Program-made: the position numbers and the translations under genes
Part shown: positions 22,869 to 34,052 of the stretch, in pieces
Numbering within the stretch: the stretch's first letter is position 1
Layout: every line of letters starts with the position of its first letter
The notes under the pieces: model-generated
What the model saw: the letters and a program-made list of their open reading frames with translations, nothing else
What the model was told of the DNA's origin: nothing
Database searches by the model: none
Assembly: GCA_004802705.1 (NCBI GenBank)
Contig: SGPL01000232.1
Coordinates: 1-49,121 of the forward strand
DNA length: 49,121 bases
Source: Bondarzewia mesenterica
Taxonomy: Eukaryota; Basidiomycota; Agaricomycetes; Russulales; Bondarzewiaceae
Direction: 5' to 3'

Positions 22869-24434
22869 ATGCGCAAGGTCGACTCGCCCGCAGATTCGGT
22901 CACCGTGCCCTCAGCGCCCTCTTTTACATCAGTTTCTGACGCTCTCGAAAGACAAACCACATATGTCTATACCCCTCCTAGCCATCGTCTGCTCTATCGT
23001 GGTTCGCTGTCGGTCCAAGGATCTCGTATTCTGCTGGATGGAGTGACGTTTACAGTTCATCTTCGAGATATGAATGATGAGCACGGTACTCGAATCAATC
23101 TTCTAGAGAAACCCCTTGCTCTGGCTTTGGAAAGTATGCGAGGACGAACTCTGTGCCTGTCGGGAACTACCCGATTAACCAACGTCTACTTAGACAAATC
23201 TGATGATATCAGCGTGTAAGTTATGTTCCTTTCATCACTGTCTCAACTGAACTGAGTCGTTTTGTTATCAACAGGGACATACACCCATCTGCCGCTCTGA
23301 CGAGGCTATATCTGGAGAATCAGCTTTGCTCATTACCCATTACGTCCGCCGATGGCACGACAGACCATGGCGTTCGAATCACGCTCGGTGACCTTAGTAT
23401 GTCGTTTCCCCACAATAGCTTGGTTCCGAGTATTTTTGTACACCTTCTCAATGAATTCAACAGACAGTAAAGAGAGCTCTGAAATCTTGATCTACGGCCA
23501 ATTACCTCCGCCTGCTACTAAATTCCGGCCAACTCCATCAACGTCGTCGTCAACACCCCAGTCTGCTTCCGAACATCCATGTCTACGTCTCCTGGCTGCC
23601 CGGATATTGCCCGCACCGCCAACGCCTGTCCGCCGCTTGCCCCGACCGGACGACCCTTCTCCACGTTTTCCTCCTTTGATTTCATTTGGCAGAAAACGAC
23701 GCATTCCAACCCAGACGGATGGCTGCGACAATATCGACCCAGCCGGCATCGTGAGTAAGAAGCAGAGAGTTGGCGACGACAAGGCAAGGGCAAAGGGCAA
23801 AGGGAAAGCCGAGGACGATCCGATGATATCTCGAGCAAGAGAGGTGATGCTTCACATGCCCAAATCCAGCTTCAGAGGAGCCATCCCTCCAAATGGAGGA
23901 ATCAAGGATGACGACGTCTTCAAGGTGCCTTCACTACCACGCTCTAACGCTGCTCCAACAGGTGAAGTACGGGGCCAAGGTAAGGGGAAGGCCAAGGAAA
24001 TTGATATTGTGAAGGAATTAGAGAAAGCTAACAAGGCGGTGTGTATCATCTTGTTCAGTGAAGTTAAATCTGAATCATATTCGCATCATAGCTTGTCAAG
24101 AAGGCTGCTGTCGATTGTCTCTCGTTGTATGGTATACAAAAGGCTCATCCCGAATTCAAAGAATTATGGGGATTTATCTACAGAGGCACGGAGTTCGCAT
24201 TAGTATGTCTGCTGCTTTCCATAAGTTCTCTATTACCTGATGAAGTATCCCTTACAGAGATCCCAAATGAGGTCGTGCGCAGTTGACATTCGAGTTGCGA
24301 ATAAAGTGATAAAGGCGCACACGAGACTGTATGTTGACGGCTTAACCAGATCTTCTGTCATCGGTGAAGCCGATTCAGAACATCTCAGTAGCGGGCCGTC
24401 AAAAGGGAGTAATCGAACGAATGGAGAGGGTTGA
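22869..24434 (+). CDS. SLD7: SLD7-like DNA replication initiation factor
   Basis: Five exons (22869-23215, 23275-23396, 23464-24038, 24092-24202, 24258-24434) give 443 residues in exact frame. In yeast, Sld7 binds Sld3 and helps load the replicative helicase activators at origins. The N-terminal part (SHRLLYRGSLSVQGSRILLD, GVTFTVHLRD) resembles the Sld7 N-domain. A long disordered linker contains basic and K/G-rich stretches (FGRKRRIPTQ, KARAKGKGKAEDD). The C-terminal domain is the strongest evidence: LVKKAAVDCLSLYGIQKAHP then EFKELWGFIYRGTEFALRSQ, spanning the last two introns, matches the conserved Sld7 C-terminal helices. The start at 22869 is the first ATG before the conserved block. Recognition is from memory of the family. 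Confidence 0.72.
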
Positions 24435-24852
24435 TACGTGTGTACAATCATTAATCAACCTATCTATATTACACGCCTTCGACTCAAGTGAAGACTGCTC
24501 GATGCTCGATGCTCTCGCAACGGAGTGAATTTTGATCTCGTCACGTCTTAGAGAACTCCATACACGCATTTTTCGACCAGACATATCTACGAATCTAATC
24601 TACTCTCACGACGATGTTTAGACTCGATGCCCCAAACCATGTCAAAGGCTCTGTACTGCATTCAGTTAAAATGATTTATTGATGTTATTAGGCACAGTGA
24701 CATCCAGATTGCAAATCACGATGGGAGTCCAATGTCCGACTGTCCTTGCAAACACAGATCATAAAAGACTATATACGTCCAAGAAGGCCGTAACGTTAAA
24801 ACAAGACCAACCCACTGAAGATTGAATGACGCTCTCTGATTTATCACTCCCC
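24435..24852. other. tail-to-tail intergenic region
   Basis: This separates the SLD7-like gene (+) from the secreted-protein gene (-) and would hold both 3' ends. I see no other feature. Confidence 0.5.
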
Positions 24853-25601
24853 TTACGTAGAAGTCGCATGTACATCAAGGCTTGGTTCACCATTATCTTC
24901 GACCATACCAGGGATAGCACCCGCCTTCACGGCCTCCAGCAGAATGCCGCGCAACTGGATATCCCGCGTCGACCTAAAAAAACGCGACTATGGTCAGGCC
25001 AATCAATTCGACGAGACGGTGTCGAGTGAAACGTACGAAGGGCCTGCGGTAGTGTTGTTCGTGCCAATGCTTCCCGACGTGGTATCACCGCCGTCTTGAA
25101 GCGGCGCGGGGACAGAACCGGCCTTGATGGCGTCAAATATGAGGGTGCGCGACCGAAGGCGGCTGGTAGACACTTTTTCCTCCCTGCGATGCCCGCTCAA
25201 CTTGACAGTCAATTAACTAAACAGCAAAAGACGTACGGGATGCTGGTTGCGGTACGGCTAACAGGTACTGTGCCATTAACGAGGTGCGCACAGTTACAGA
25301 AAGTTGGGCATGAGCCTTCTGCAATTGCGGTGTTACAAACATCACCGAGAAGAGGGGGCTGGGCCAGCTGGGCTCGCTTCAATCTAAATTTCGACGATCA
25401 GCGATTTAGCTCAGGGAAATATGAGTCCAAGCCATGGTCTTGCCAAATGTGTGAACGAAACGGACTCGAGACATCCGACAACTGCACCGATGACCAATGC
25501 CAAAACAGATGAAATCGTGGCACTCACGTTGTTATGGGAGCAGCAAGAGTGTGCCAGACCAATGCTGAAAAAAGAGTAGCGAAGGTGATTGAAGTGCGCA
25601 T
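24853..25601 (-). CDS. small secreted protein, 162 aa, four exons
   Basis: Exons 25601-25528, 25383-25237, 25183-25037 and 24973-24853 join with every intron in phase 2 and give 162 residues. Exon 1 is a classic signal peptide, MRTSITFATLFSALVWHTLA, with a likely cleavage after LAA. Exon 2 carries four cysteines (DVCNTAIAEGSCPTFCNCAH) and an N-glycosylation site (NGT). Exons 3 and 4 each carry a related block, LIFDAIKAGSVP and GILLEAVKAGAIP, each followed by a short acidic segment ending in Gly. Exons 2 and 3 are both 147 nt. No known domain is recognised. Size, signal peptide and cysteines fit the loose class of fungal small secreted proteins; effector function is not implied. A TATA box stands 175 nt upstream. 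Confidence 0.65.
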
Positions 25602-25775
25602 GTCGACTCGCAGGGCAAGAGATGTTGTGAGTCGTCAAGATTGAAAGTCGTGGAGCAACGAAGTGATAATAGTGAAATTCGGATTGAGGATCTTAGGCAA
25701 CCAGTACCCTGTGCGAAGTGTGAAGGAGGGGTAGCAAACCAGGCTGAGAGACTCGAAAGGTGCAGTCCATCGCAG

Positions 25776-25783
25776 TTTATATA
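25776..25783 (-). promoter_or_regulatory. TATA box of the secreted-protein gene
   Basis: TATATAAA on the minus strand, 175 nt before the ATG at 25601, followed by a plausible leader. A strong TATA element suits an inducible small secreted protein gene. Confidence 0.5.
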
Positions 25784-26769
25784 CGATATATGGGTTGCCC
25801 TGGTTCGGGATGATCATGATGTCTATCCAGGTCTAACCCGTCTAACCCCCTCGGAATGATCTGAATTCGCACCTCGATACGTACTCATTGTATGGACTGC
25901 TTTGTGCTCCAGGGAACGGATTCATCAGAGAGCATCAGAGATTGAACAGAAATTCACCTTTGTCTTCCATGGACCGGAAAAAAAGCCTGGCATGGCAGTT
26001 TGCATACTTGACGACCATCTTGTGGCAGGGCGATGACCATCTGCGAGATACTTGCGACGAATCAAGCGCCAATGCATGGAACATGGAAAGATGCCGGAAA
26101 GCAGCGGAAAGCGCGGCCCTGGTTGATGCGATCTGGTTGCGGTAGTGCACGCTGATGCTTGCTGATGCCGCTGCACGGTGACATGGCTGTGCAATACAAT
26201 TGGTTCTTGGCATCTAATCTATTCCGATCGCGACTTTGAACACTGCAACATGTGTAAAGGGAAAAAGTAAGGAATGGAGGGAAAGAATGAATTCAACGTT
26301 GCAGGATCAGCTCTCGTATTTATTGTAGCAAACCGTTCTGAACCGGACTCGTCGTCCGGAGCGTGCTTTCAGGTGCTTTCACAGTGATCTTATTCGAACA
26401 ACTTGACAAGATCGATTTCAGAATTCGTCGTGGTTGTGCGAAGGCGTAATAATAGGTGTTGTTGCTGCTTTATAAGAGCTGGTCAAAGTATAACTGTGAC
26501 TGGCAGGAGGATAAACCCACCTCCACTCTGCGTCGTCTTAATGATTTCGGAGACGTGATAAATCACCCATGGTACTGTGTATTAAAAGCTAGTGAGCAAG
26601 AAGCTTGGACACTTGAGGCCCGAGGAGACAGCAAACGAGAGGCCCAGGATCATTAGTGGAGTATATAAGTCACTTCCACAGGTCCAGTGGCATGTCTAGA
26701 CATACGCTATTTCTTCGACCAGCATGTATAACAGATCCCTTGAATCGTACTGTGGCGGCCAAACGGAGA
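25784..26769. other. intergenic, no supported gene
   Basis: Only short unlinked frames are present. A TATATAAG-like element occurs near 26660 on plus with no gene behind it. The right end is the 3' flank of the F-box gene. Confidence 0.45.
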
Positions 26770-28155
26770 TTATGACTCATGATATCTGGGATAGTATATC
26801 TCCTTTGACAACCGCTCCTGCGCCATAGGAGACAGACCCGGCGGTCGAAAAAGCGGAGTAACCTTCTTCGCGTATTTCTCGAGTCTTTTAGGATGCACCC
26901 AACGGCTAGTATATGTTCGCGGGTCTGTCTCCCGAAGATGCTCGATGTCCCTGTCTGACAACACTTCGTCGTACAGCATGGGGAAGTACGTCAGGGAGTC
27001 AAGTTTGTCGTAAAAACCCGCAGCTCGCCGGTAAGCCAACGCCTCTATTAATCCGGATGGCTGATTGTCCACTGCCAGATGAGTGATGTTGTGACCTAGG
27101 ATCGGTCCAGTAGAGAACTTGTCGACGTGAAAGAACGGAGACTGCCACAGGCATAAACATAATGAAGAATCGCCGCCAAGGACTGTCAGAGAGGCGATAT
27201 CAGATAACCAGAGAAGGATTTGGACGTAGAAATTGTCGTCGGAGCTGATCACTGCATCGAGAACGAGAGTCCGAACTGATCTAAAGCGACACAATTCTTC
27301 GGTGAATTCCACCGGAAGCTCTTGAGAGACCCGCTCAAGGGCTGGACGAAAGGGGGAGGGGGAACTAGTTGTTCTGTTCAGATCACGAAGACTGAGCTGT
27401 TGGAGAACAGGGGCGTGCAAAGACGAGACAAGAAAATCAACGCGATGGGCCTGCAAGTACGACAAATTAAGGGTATGAAGAGATGAGAGAGTAACCTTCG
27501 GAAAGCCGGATAGATTGGGAACATCTTCAAGCGTGAGGATTTGGAGAGTCAGCTGACTGTATTGGAGAAGGGCATGCAAGTGCGCCGCAGCGGTCCCCGA
27601 TGGGAAACGCACATGTGCCAAGACGATGGTAGTGAGAGAGAAATCGATCCTGAGCCTTTGATGGAGGCACCAGTTTACCCGCAGCTTGCCTGATTCTTCC
27701 ACAAACGTAGGAAAGTTTATGGGAGGAGTAACATCGTCGGAAGATAGCCGAGCTGGATCTTGGCGCAGTACCATGCTGAAATTTTGGGGGTGCTGCAGCT
27801 CGAAGCGTTTCAAGTGCCTAAAGGAACCTGCGGCGCAAAGGGGGCGGAGCAATTCCATGTACGGAGTGATGACATAGAGTCCTCGGACGCGATTTCTGAT
27901 TCTGCAGACGACAGCCACCATTTGTTTGAACCAGGCGATATCGGACTCGGTGTGACAGGGGTGGTAGAGATGGATATCCAGCAATTGAATACCAGAGTGT
28001 TTTAGGCATGTTAGGACCCAGGCTGATCTTGCACCAATGTTCTTCCCTCACCATGCAAAGCCCAGCTCGGGTTCGAAGTCTTTGAAGCCCAAAACGAAGA
28101 CGTGCAGCAGCACCTCTGGTGGCAAAATGTCAATAGGAGACGGAAATTGAGACAT
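26770..28155 (-). pseudogene. F-box/LRR-type gene with damaged F-box
   Basis: A long open frame (27984-26770, 404 residues) looks like the leucine-rich C-terminal part of a mushroom F-box protein: RLRIDFSLTTIVLAHVRFPS, LLQYSQLTLQILTLEDVPNL, LSSLHTLNLSYLQAH, SLHAPVLQQLSLRDLNRTT and SVRTLVLDAVISSDDNFYVQ. These are spaced about 25 residues apart, as in LRR-like ubiquitin-ligase adaptors. Upstream, an ATG at 28155 starts a canonical F-box beginning, SQFPSPIDILPPEVLLHVFV, ending PELGFAW. The frame then hits TGA. The next family-like phrase, HWCKISLGP, is in another frame, and KHSGIQLLDIHLYHP is back in the long frame. No splice pair repairs this, so part of the F-box seems deleted. The long frame could still be expressed from an internal start. 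Confidence 0.55.
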
Positions 28156-29353
28156 ATTGATTCTGAAGTGCGTAGGGACTAGCGCGATGGTCATAAAAAT
28201 GGGAGGGATAACGCAACAGACTCAGATACGTACCTGCAGCGGAAATTGGAAATCGGTTTCTTTCGGAGTAAGCGCGAGACATAGGATGAGTCGGATGGGA
28301 GAGCATGAAGGGAGATACTCAACACTCGCTTTTTATACATGCAAGGACATAATTGGCCACCACGGACAAAGGTCAATCAACTCTCGCGCATTAACTGAGG
28401 TGGCGCTTTGCCGTACATGAGGATGTGCCACCAATGCCAATAAGCCACATCCGCAATCACTATCTGCGCGTGAAAATGGTCCACAAAATAGATGCCTGAA
28501 TGATCCCAGAGATGCATGACGTAGTAAAGTCTGCTCACTGAGTTTGGGGTTTTCTATGGCTGCCACCCAAATCATCGGTCCAACACAGCGCAGTTGCTCG
28601 AGTGCACGACCTCACTTACAATTCATCTCTGAGATAGCCTGATAACAGGCAAGTGCTTTATATTACGACTGATTTCGCCCTCTCGATCGTGGCGTGTCTA
28701 GTCGATGAAGCGAAATCATGAGCAAGTTTTTAATCCAACATGTTATGAGAGGTACCTTCATCTCTGTTTCAGAGCGACTACGTCCTATGAGAGGTCTGCA
28801 AAAAAGACTGCTTCGCTCTCTCCTTCGACGGAGACTTCGAAAGGTATCGTCCTCAGTAGCTTGGCAAGTATACTTGGACATTAAGCATTAGGCTTCAAGT
28901 TCGGCTCGAAGTGAACGATGGTGCTTTGTGTCGTGCACGCGCAAAAGCGCTACGACGTTGAATTCGACTTGGAGAGAATTGAGCTGCCGCAGAGTCTTGT
29001 CTCCTCGAGGTGCTCTTGTCAACCTTCGTGCCTCATGGTCGTGACATCGTCAGGCCTCAAGGCCTCAAGTCTGAAGATCTGACGCTTCAAAGTTTCAAAG
29101 CTTCATACGATGACATACGTAGCATCAGAGCAAATCAGAGCATGCCACCAGACCTAGAGGGAATAAAATAGATGTGTGCTGATGAATAAGAAAGGGTCAG
29201 GACGCTGACTTTGATGGTGACAATGATAGAACAGCGAGCCATGAAGTGAGAATGTCCAAGTTGGCGACACACCGCACAGCGGATGGGCAAATTATGCATG
29301 CCGGCAGTGAATAATAGTTTAAAAATCATTGAATAATTTAGCAAATAGTTATT
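28156..29353. other. intergenic, no supported gene
   Basis: No splice-linked frames. Around 29040-29105 there are short tandem-like repeats of CAAGGCCTCAAG and TTCAAAGTTTCAAAGCTTC. The right end is the upstream flank of the tRNA gene. Confidence 0.45.
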
Positions 29354-29425
29354 GCCCGTTTAGCTCAGTGGTAGAGCGCGCCACTCGTAATGGTGAGGTC
29401 GGTTGTTCAATCCAGCCAATGGGCA
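29354..29425 (+). tRNA. tRNA-Thr (CGT), no intron
   Basis: A 72-nt cloverleaf can be drawn by hand. Acceptor GCCCGTT pairs with AATGGGC (one G-T). The D-arm is GCTCAGTGGTAGAGC. The anticodon stem CGCCA/TGGTG holds loop CTCGTAA with anticodon CGT, which reads ACG (threonine). The variable loop is AGGTC. The T-arm GGTTG-TTCAATC-CAGCC and discriminator A complete it. The A-box and B-box are intact, and a TTTT run 14 nt downstream (29439-29442) would end RNA polymerase III transcription. It lies 139 nt from the stop codon of the glucosidase gene, on the opposite strand. Confidence 0.95.
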
Positions 29426-29564
29426 GTTAAATCTATGCTTTTGGTGGGGTCGGCGGGGAAAGCAGATAGACAGTTATTCAGGTTCGCAACGCGTCAGAAA
29501 ACCTAACACAATGCTCATGCAGTTTGAAAGTGGTATTAGCTACAGGCGGTTATGTAGCGAATTT

Positions 29565-32500
29565 TCAAGTCTTGACGACAATCGCCCAGTCATCAGCAAT
29601 GCCCAACCTTGGATCCTTAATCGTCAACACACTCGCGGTGCCTTCCTTCTTCTCCGTCGCCGCAGTGCCAGGTACGAAATTCCACACTAGCTCCTCGCCA
29701 CCCTCAAGCGTGACGTTTGTAGGCTTCCCCGCCAAACCCAGCACCACGACCTTCTCCACACGTACGCCCTTAACGCTCCTGGCATACTCGTTCTTCGGGT
29801 CAAACTCATTCCCTACTGCGGCAGGGAGATCGCGGCTCGTAATGCGCAGGCCCTTGCCCTTGCGACCCTTCTCCGCGAGAAACGCGCGCCACACGTAGTT
29901 CCCCTGCTCATGCGCGAAGGTCGTGCCATCGTCTATGTACAGCTCACCGCGCGCCCCAGACTGGTTGTCCAACGCGATGCGCAGCGTAAAAGGGTCGTGC
30001 TTCATCAGAGGCGAGGACCGCCTCGGGCGCTCGCGCGTGGCGAGAATGGATCCTCCGCGGATGAGGAGTGGGACCTGGTGCAGAGCCGCCGGAACGGTGA
30101 TGGTCTTGCCCTTCGCAGTGCCGCGATAGGCTTGATGCGAGAAATAGTCATAGTAGACCTAGCAAGATACAAGTCAGATGACATGCTCCGAGATTCTATG
30201 AATGAATATACGAGCCTGGTTCTCAGCAAGGTAGACAGATTCTTCCGTTACGCCTGGTCTAGTGACAGGCTTGATGAGCAAACCGGATCCTCCAAGGTAG
30301 AACTGGTCATCGATGGCAAAGCCTGCGGAATCTTGAGGGAAAATGACATATTGTGGCCTAAGGCGACCTTCGTCGTGAGCGGGCTAGATTTGGCTACGGA
30401 GGCGTGAACGTACCTCAACACCGGCAGTCCTGTGATACTGGATTCATGGAAAGCAGTGTACCAAATTGGCAACATGGAATAACGGAGACGGAGAATGTCC
30501 TTGATGATGCTCTTGTACGGTTCGTCGAGCAAGTAAGGTTCCCGCCTCTTCGTGTCGAGATGCGCGTGGGCACGGAAAAACGGAGAGAAGGCACCAACGT
30601 GGTACCATCGGACGAGCATCTCAGGCTCCGGGTTGCCGAAGAAACCACCAACATCAGCTGAACAGAGATGAGATTCTGGTCCAGCAACTACGAGATGCGA
30701 AGTCAACGGCACTCACAACCAGCAAATGACATGCCAGCGATGCTGTTCGCCAGCACCATCTTGATGCCGACCGTCATGTGTTCCCAAGTGCCAAGGTTAT
30801 CGCCAGTCCACATAGCACCGAAGCGCTGTGAACCAGCGTAGAATGAGCGGATGAGAACGAACGGCCGCTTCGGTGGATCAGAACGAGCGATCAAGCCTTG
30901 GCCAGTAACATTGGGCTGAGGAAACCATCAGTCACTTAAGGTATCATTGAGAGATAACTCACCATGATCATGCCATTGATATTGTGAAGATCGCGATGCT
31001 CCCAGCCGCCGTAATGAATGCTGTCTTTAGGCATGGTGATCTCCGGTCCACTGAAGATAGCGGGCTGCATATGGCGACTTCAGGAATCAACAGCGACAAG
31101 ATAGACGAAACAGTCGCACCTCGTTCATGTCATGCCAAATATAGATATCATCAGTGCTGTCTGTCCATGACCATTTGTCGCTCTCGGTGGTCTTGAAAAG
31201 TGATTTCCACCAATCCCAGCTATTGGGGTTGAAGAAGTCGACCCAAGAACTACTGCCGGACCAGCACCAACCCTCAAACTCACTCTGACCATCTTTTGTC
31301 TTGACAAGAACATCGAGTTCTTTAGCCTGCTGATAAACAGGGTAATTGTCGCTACGCTTCAAGTGAGGATCAATGATCACAACCATCTGCACGAAACATT
31401 AACAATTGAAAGTGAGATCGTGAACTAGACGAGGACGTACCTTGCGCCCAGTAGCGGCGACATCATTCGTCATCTCAACAGGATCAGGGAATGTCTTCTT
31501 GTCCCAAATGAAATACTTGTGCTCTTCAGCATATTCAATATCGAGCCAGAACACGTCGACCGGTATGTCCTCTTCGTCAAACCTCTTCTGTACGCCACGG
31601 ACATCATCCGAGCTGACGTAGTTCCACCTACTCTGGTGATATCCTAACGCCCATTCTGCAGGAAGCGGCACGGTTCCCGTAAGACGCGTGTACTGCGCGA
31701 ATACGTCTGCCGGCGTGGGTCCGGGCAGAATGAATAGGTCAAGGATCCCCGACTCAGAAACCCAATGTGTCTGGGTTGACTTATCCGCGGGGTGCGCAAC
31801 GTCGATCCACATCTCTGACCCGACGAGGTGGAAGACGCCAACCGTCGATTCGGCAGACTGCGCGTGCATGACCGGGATTGAGCCGTACAACGACATTGTG
31901 GAGGAGGCAATATACTCGAAGACATCCGCGTTATATAAGCGATACGGCTCGCTGAAGAAGGCATTCTCGCCCTGGGTGGTAGGCAGAGAGAGCGAGGTCG
32001 CATGTTGGGGGATACCGTAGACGTGGCCGTGGTTCGGGAAGGTGATGTCGATAGACAGGGATTCTGGGCCTGGTGACACTCGTTAGTCATTTTTCAATAC
32101 TTATACGCATTTTCGCCAGATTATGCAGATAACAAATGTCTTGTTTCACTGATAACAAAAAGTGACTGAAGCCACATGCAGGAGATATGCCGAGGAGAGG
32201 ACTATCCTGCAAGGCATAAAGTAATGTTGAAGCGACGGAGACATACCTTTAGGCTTAGAATCTGTCCAAGACGAGAACGTTTCCTCCCAGTACGCATCTT
32301 CAGATTCGCCTTCGAACCAAGCTGTCGACTTGACCTGCATGACCTCTTGTTCGTCCAATCCCTCCTCCGAAGCTACCACCGGGTTTTCTGACTCCTGCGT
32401 CCTGAAATGCTCCATGTGCAACAGACCCCGCCCATTCACAACGACTTGCTCCTTCCCACTCCTGCGCAAGACAACGCGCAATGGCTGGAACTCAATAGCA

Positions 32501-32961
32501 ACTTCGATATCCTTCTTATCACCATATACCGCTCGCACGTCCTTCTTTCCTACGGTCCATTTTATGTTCTGGCTGATGCGCGGCTCTGCAATGAGTGCCC
32601 ACCGCGCAGCCTCGTCATAGCGCTTTCGCAAACTATCCAGTTCGTCCATCCGCACGCGCACAACGCCATCGTCCTGAATCCGCACATCGAGGCCAAAATT
32701 GATACTCGGATATAGCGAAGACTTTATGTTCGCAGTGAACGATGATTCCGTCGAAGAGATAGAGAGAGACGAAGGTTCAACAGAGTACGGCGAGTGCCAT
32801 GCCTCGCCGGCAACTTTCGCCCTTTCGGCCAAAGCGCGTCCACGACGACAGAAGCCAGATTGTGAGCATGTTTTGAAGTCACTTGACTTGACGGCAAGAG
32901 AAGAGGAGGCAAAGGAGAGTAAGAAAAGGGTGCTGGCGATAGACGACGTTGGCACCTTCAT
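29565..32961 (-). CDS. glucosidase II alpha subunit (GH31)
   Basis: Eight exons (32961-32247, 32069-31441, 31386-31120, 31064-30963, 30915-30717, 30657-30414, 30357-30216, 30158-29565) give 963 residues in exact frame, the normal size for this enzyme. It trims the two inner glucoses from N-glycans in the ER lumen and so drives the calnexin cycle. A signal peptide ([20 protein letters not shown]) precedes the family N-terminus [20 protein letters not shown]. The GH31 core shows [35 protein letters not shown], the nucleophile site IWHDMNE (Asp near residue 534), and [17 protein letters not shown] with the acid/base Asp near 610. The beta-sandwich end includes GDSLL-like [10 protein letters not shown]. 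No ER-retention tail is present, as expected because the beta subunit retains it. Intron 7 (30159-30215) starts with GC. Confidence 0.93.
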
Positions 32962-32989
32962 CGCGCTCTCATCTGAAGAACAAAGTCAA

Positions 32990-33640
32990 TAGAAAAGTTG
33001 CGCTGAGTATGGAGGTCCGAGTGACTGTCCACGCGTGCGTATCCTGAACGACGTGGCGCGCGCCTGGGCGATCGAACGCGCTGAGTTTCCAACGACCTGC
33101 ACTGCAGTCGGCAGTTGCCGCCAAGTACTTGTCTGACTCTTCCTCCGACCGTTGCTCCAGTAACTTACGAACTTTTCTTTTTCTTTGAAGAATATCATTA
33201 TTGACGAAACGCTTCCCGTTTGTGTCGTTAAGAATCATCATAAGTGAGGCGAACATAGTTCCAGCGTGGCTGACTCCAAGACGGTCAATAGGCCTCCTTC
33301 ACCGTTCTCTTTTTGAACTTGCGATTCGGATTTCGCAAGTGTTTCACCCCAGTTGTATGCCGTTTGCACGGCGTCCAGGTTTACACTCTCGATGGGATGA
33401 TCGTAACTTATAGCTTCTGGATCAGGATCCTCTCTACTTGCTGTGCATCTCTGATAGTGCCATCCTTAACGACGATGACACATGAGCCTCTGGCAGTCTC
33501 GCCTTTCTATTTGCACTCCAGGGGTCTCTTGACCACTTCATTCGTAAGTAAGAGTGGACAACCAATCACCCGCAGAATTGCACGAGTCACTTATATGTCG
33601 GTGGCTATCTGCAGCAGGTTGAATGTCCCATTTAATAACC
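32990..33640 (-). pseudogene. possible broken gene upstream of glucosidase II
   Basis: Minus-strand fragments that look coding occur in different frames: ETARGSCVIVVKDGTIRD, EDPDPEAISYDHPIESVNLD then AVQTAYNWGETLAKSESQ, and MILNDTNGKRFVNNDILQRK. They do not join through clear splice sites. I do not recognise them. They may be remnants of a decayed gene or chance frames; composition is the only support. Confidence 0.25.
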
Positions 33641-34052
33641 TCGTATGAGCTCAGACTCTGCCAAACGGAATGGTCAAGCCCACTTGAAGGTAGACACCAC
33701 CTTGTTCTACAGTCTCCCTAGACAGGACGGAAAATGTTTCAAGGAGGTACGCGGAAAAGGCAGCACTTACCAAGGGCAAACAGGATGATTTGTCTTCACG
33801 GCGCGGAAGCAGCGGGCAAATGACACCTGAATTTTTTGTGTACGATTTAGTTACGAGTTTGATCAAGAGATGCTTGACCAGTAGTGATACGACAAGCGAA
33901 TTTCCCTGGCACAGACCCCATCTTGCCACGGAGGACCTTCTAGCCCTTTGTTAGAGTAAAAAGGTACCTGGTAGGCTTTAAAAATGTCCTGACAACGACA
34001 TAGCTTGCGGGGCCTGACGGCGTCTGATCCAACAGGTGATGTAGTATCAGAT

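Noticed and set aside
12032..24434. secondary-metabolite or CRISPR-like cluster
   Set aside because: No biosynthetic core enzyme, no repeat-spacer array, and the genome is eukaryotic; the genes are unrelated neighbours.
28056..28080. GGGTTCGAAG as a possible tRNA T-arm
   Set aside because: It lies inside the F-box coding start and has no cloverleaf around it.
29135..29344. minus frame with CAVCRQLGHSHFMARC as a zinc knuckle
   Set aside because: Spacing is not CX2CX4HX4C and there is no other coding signal; likely chance.
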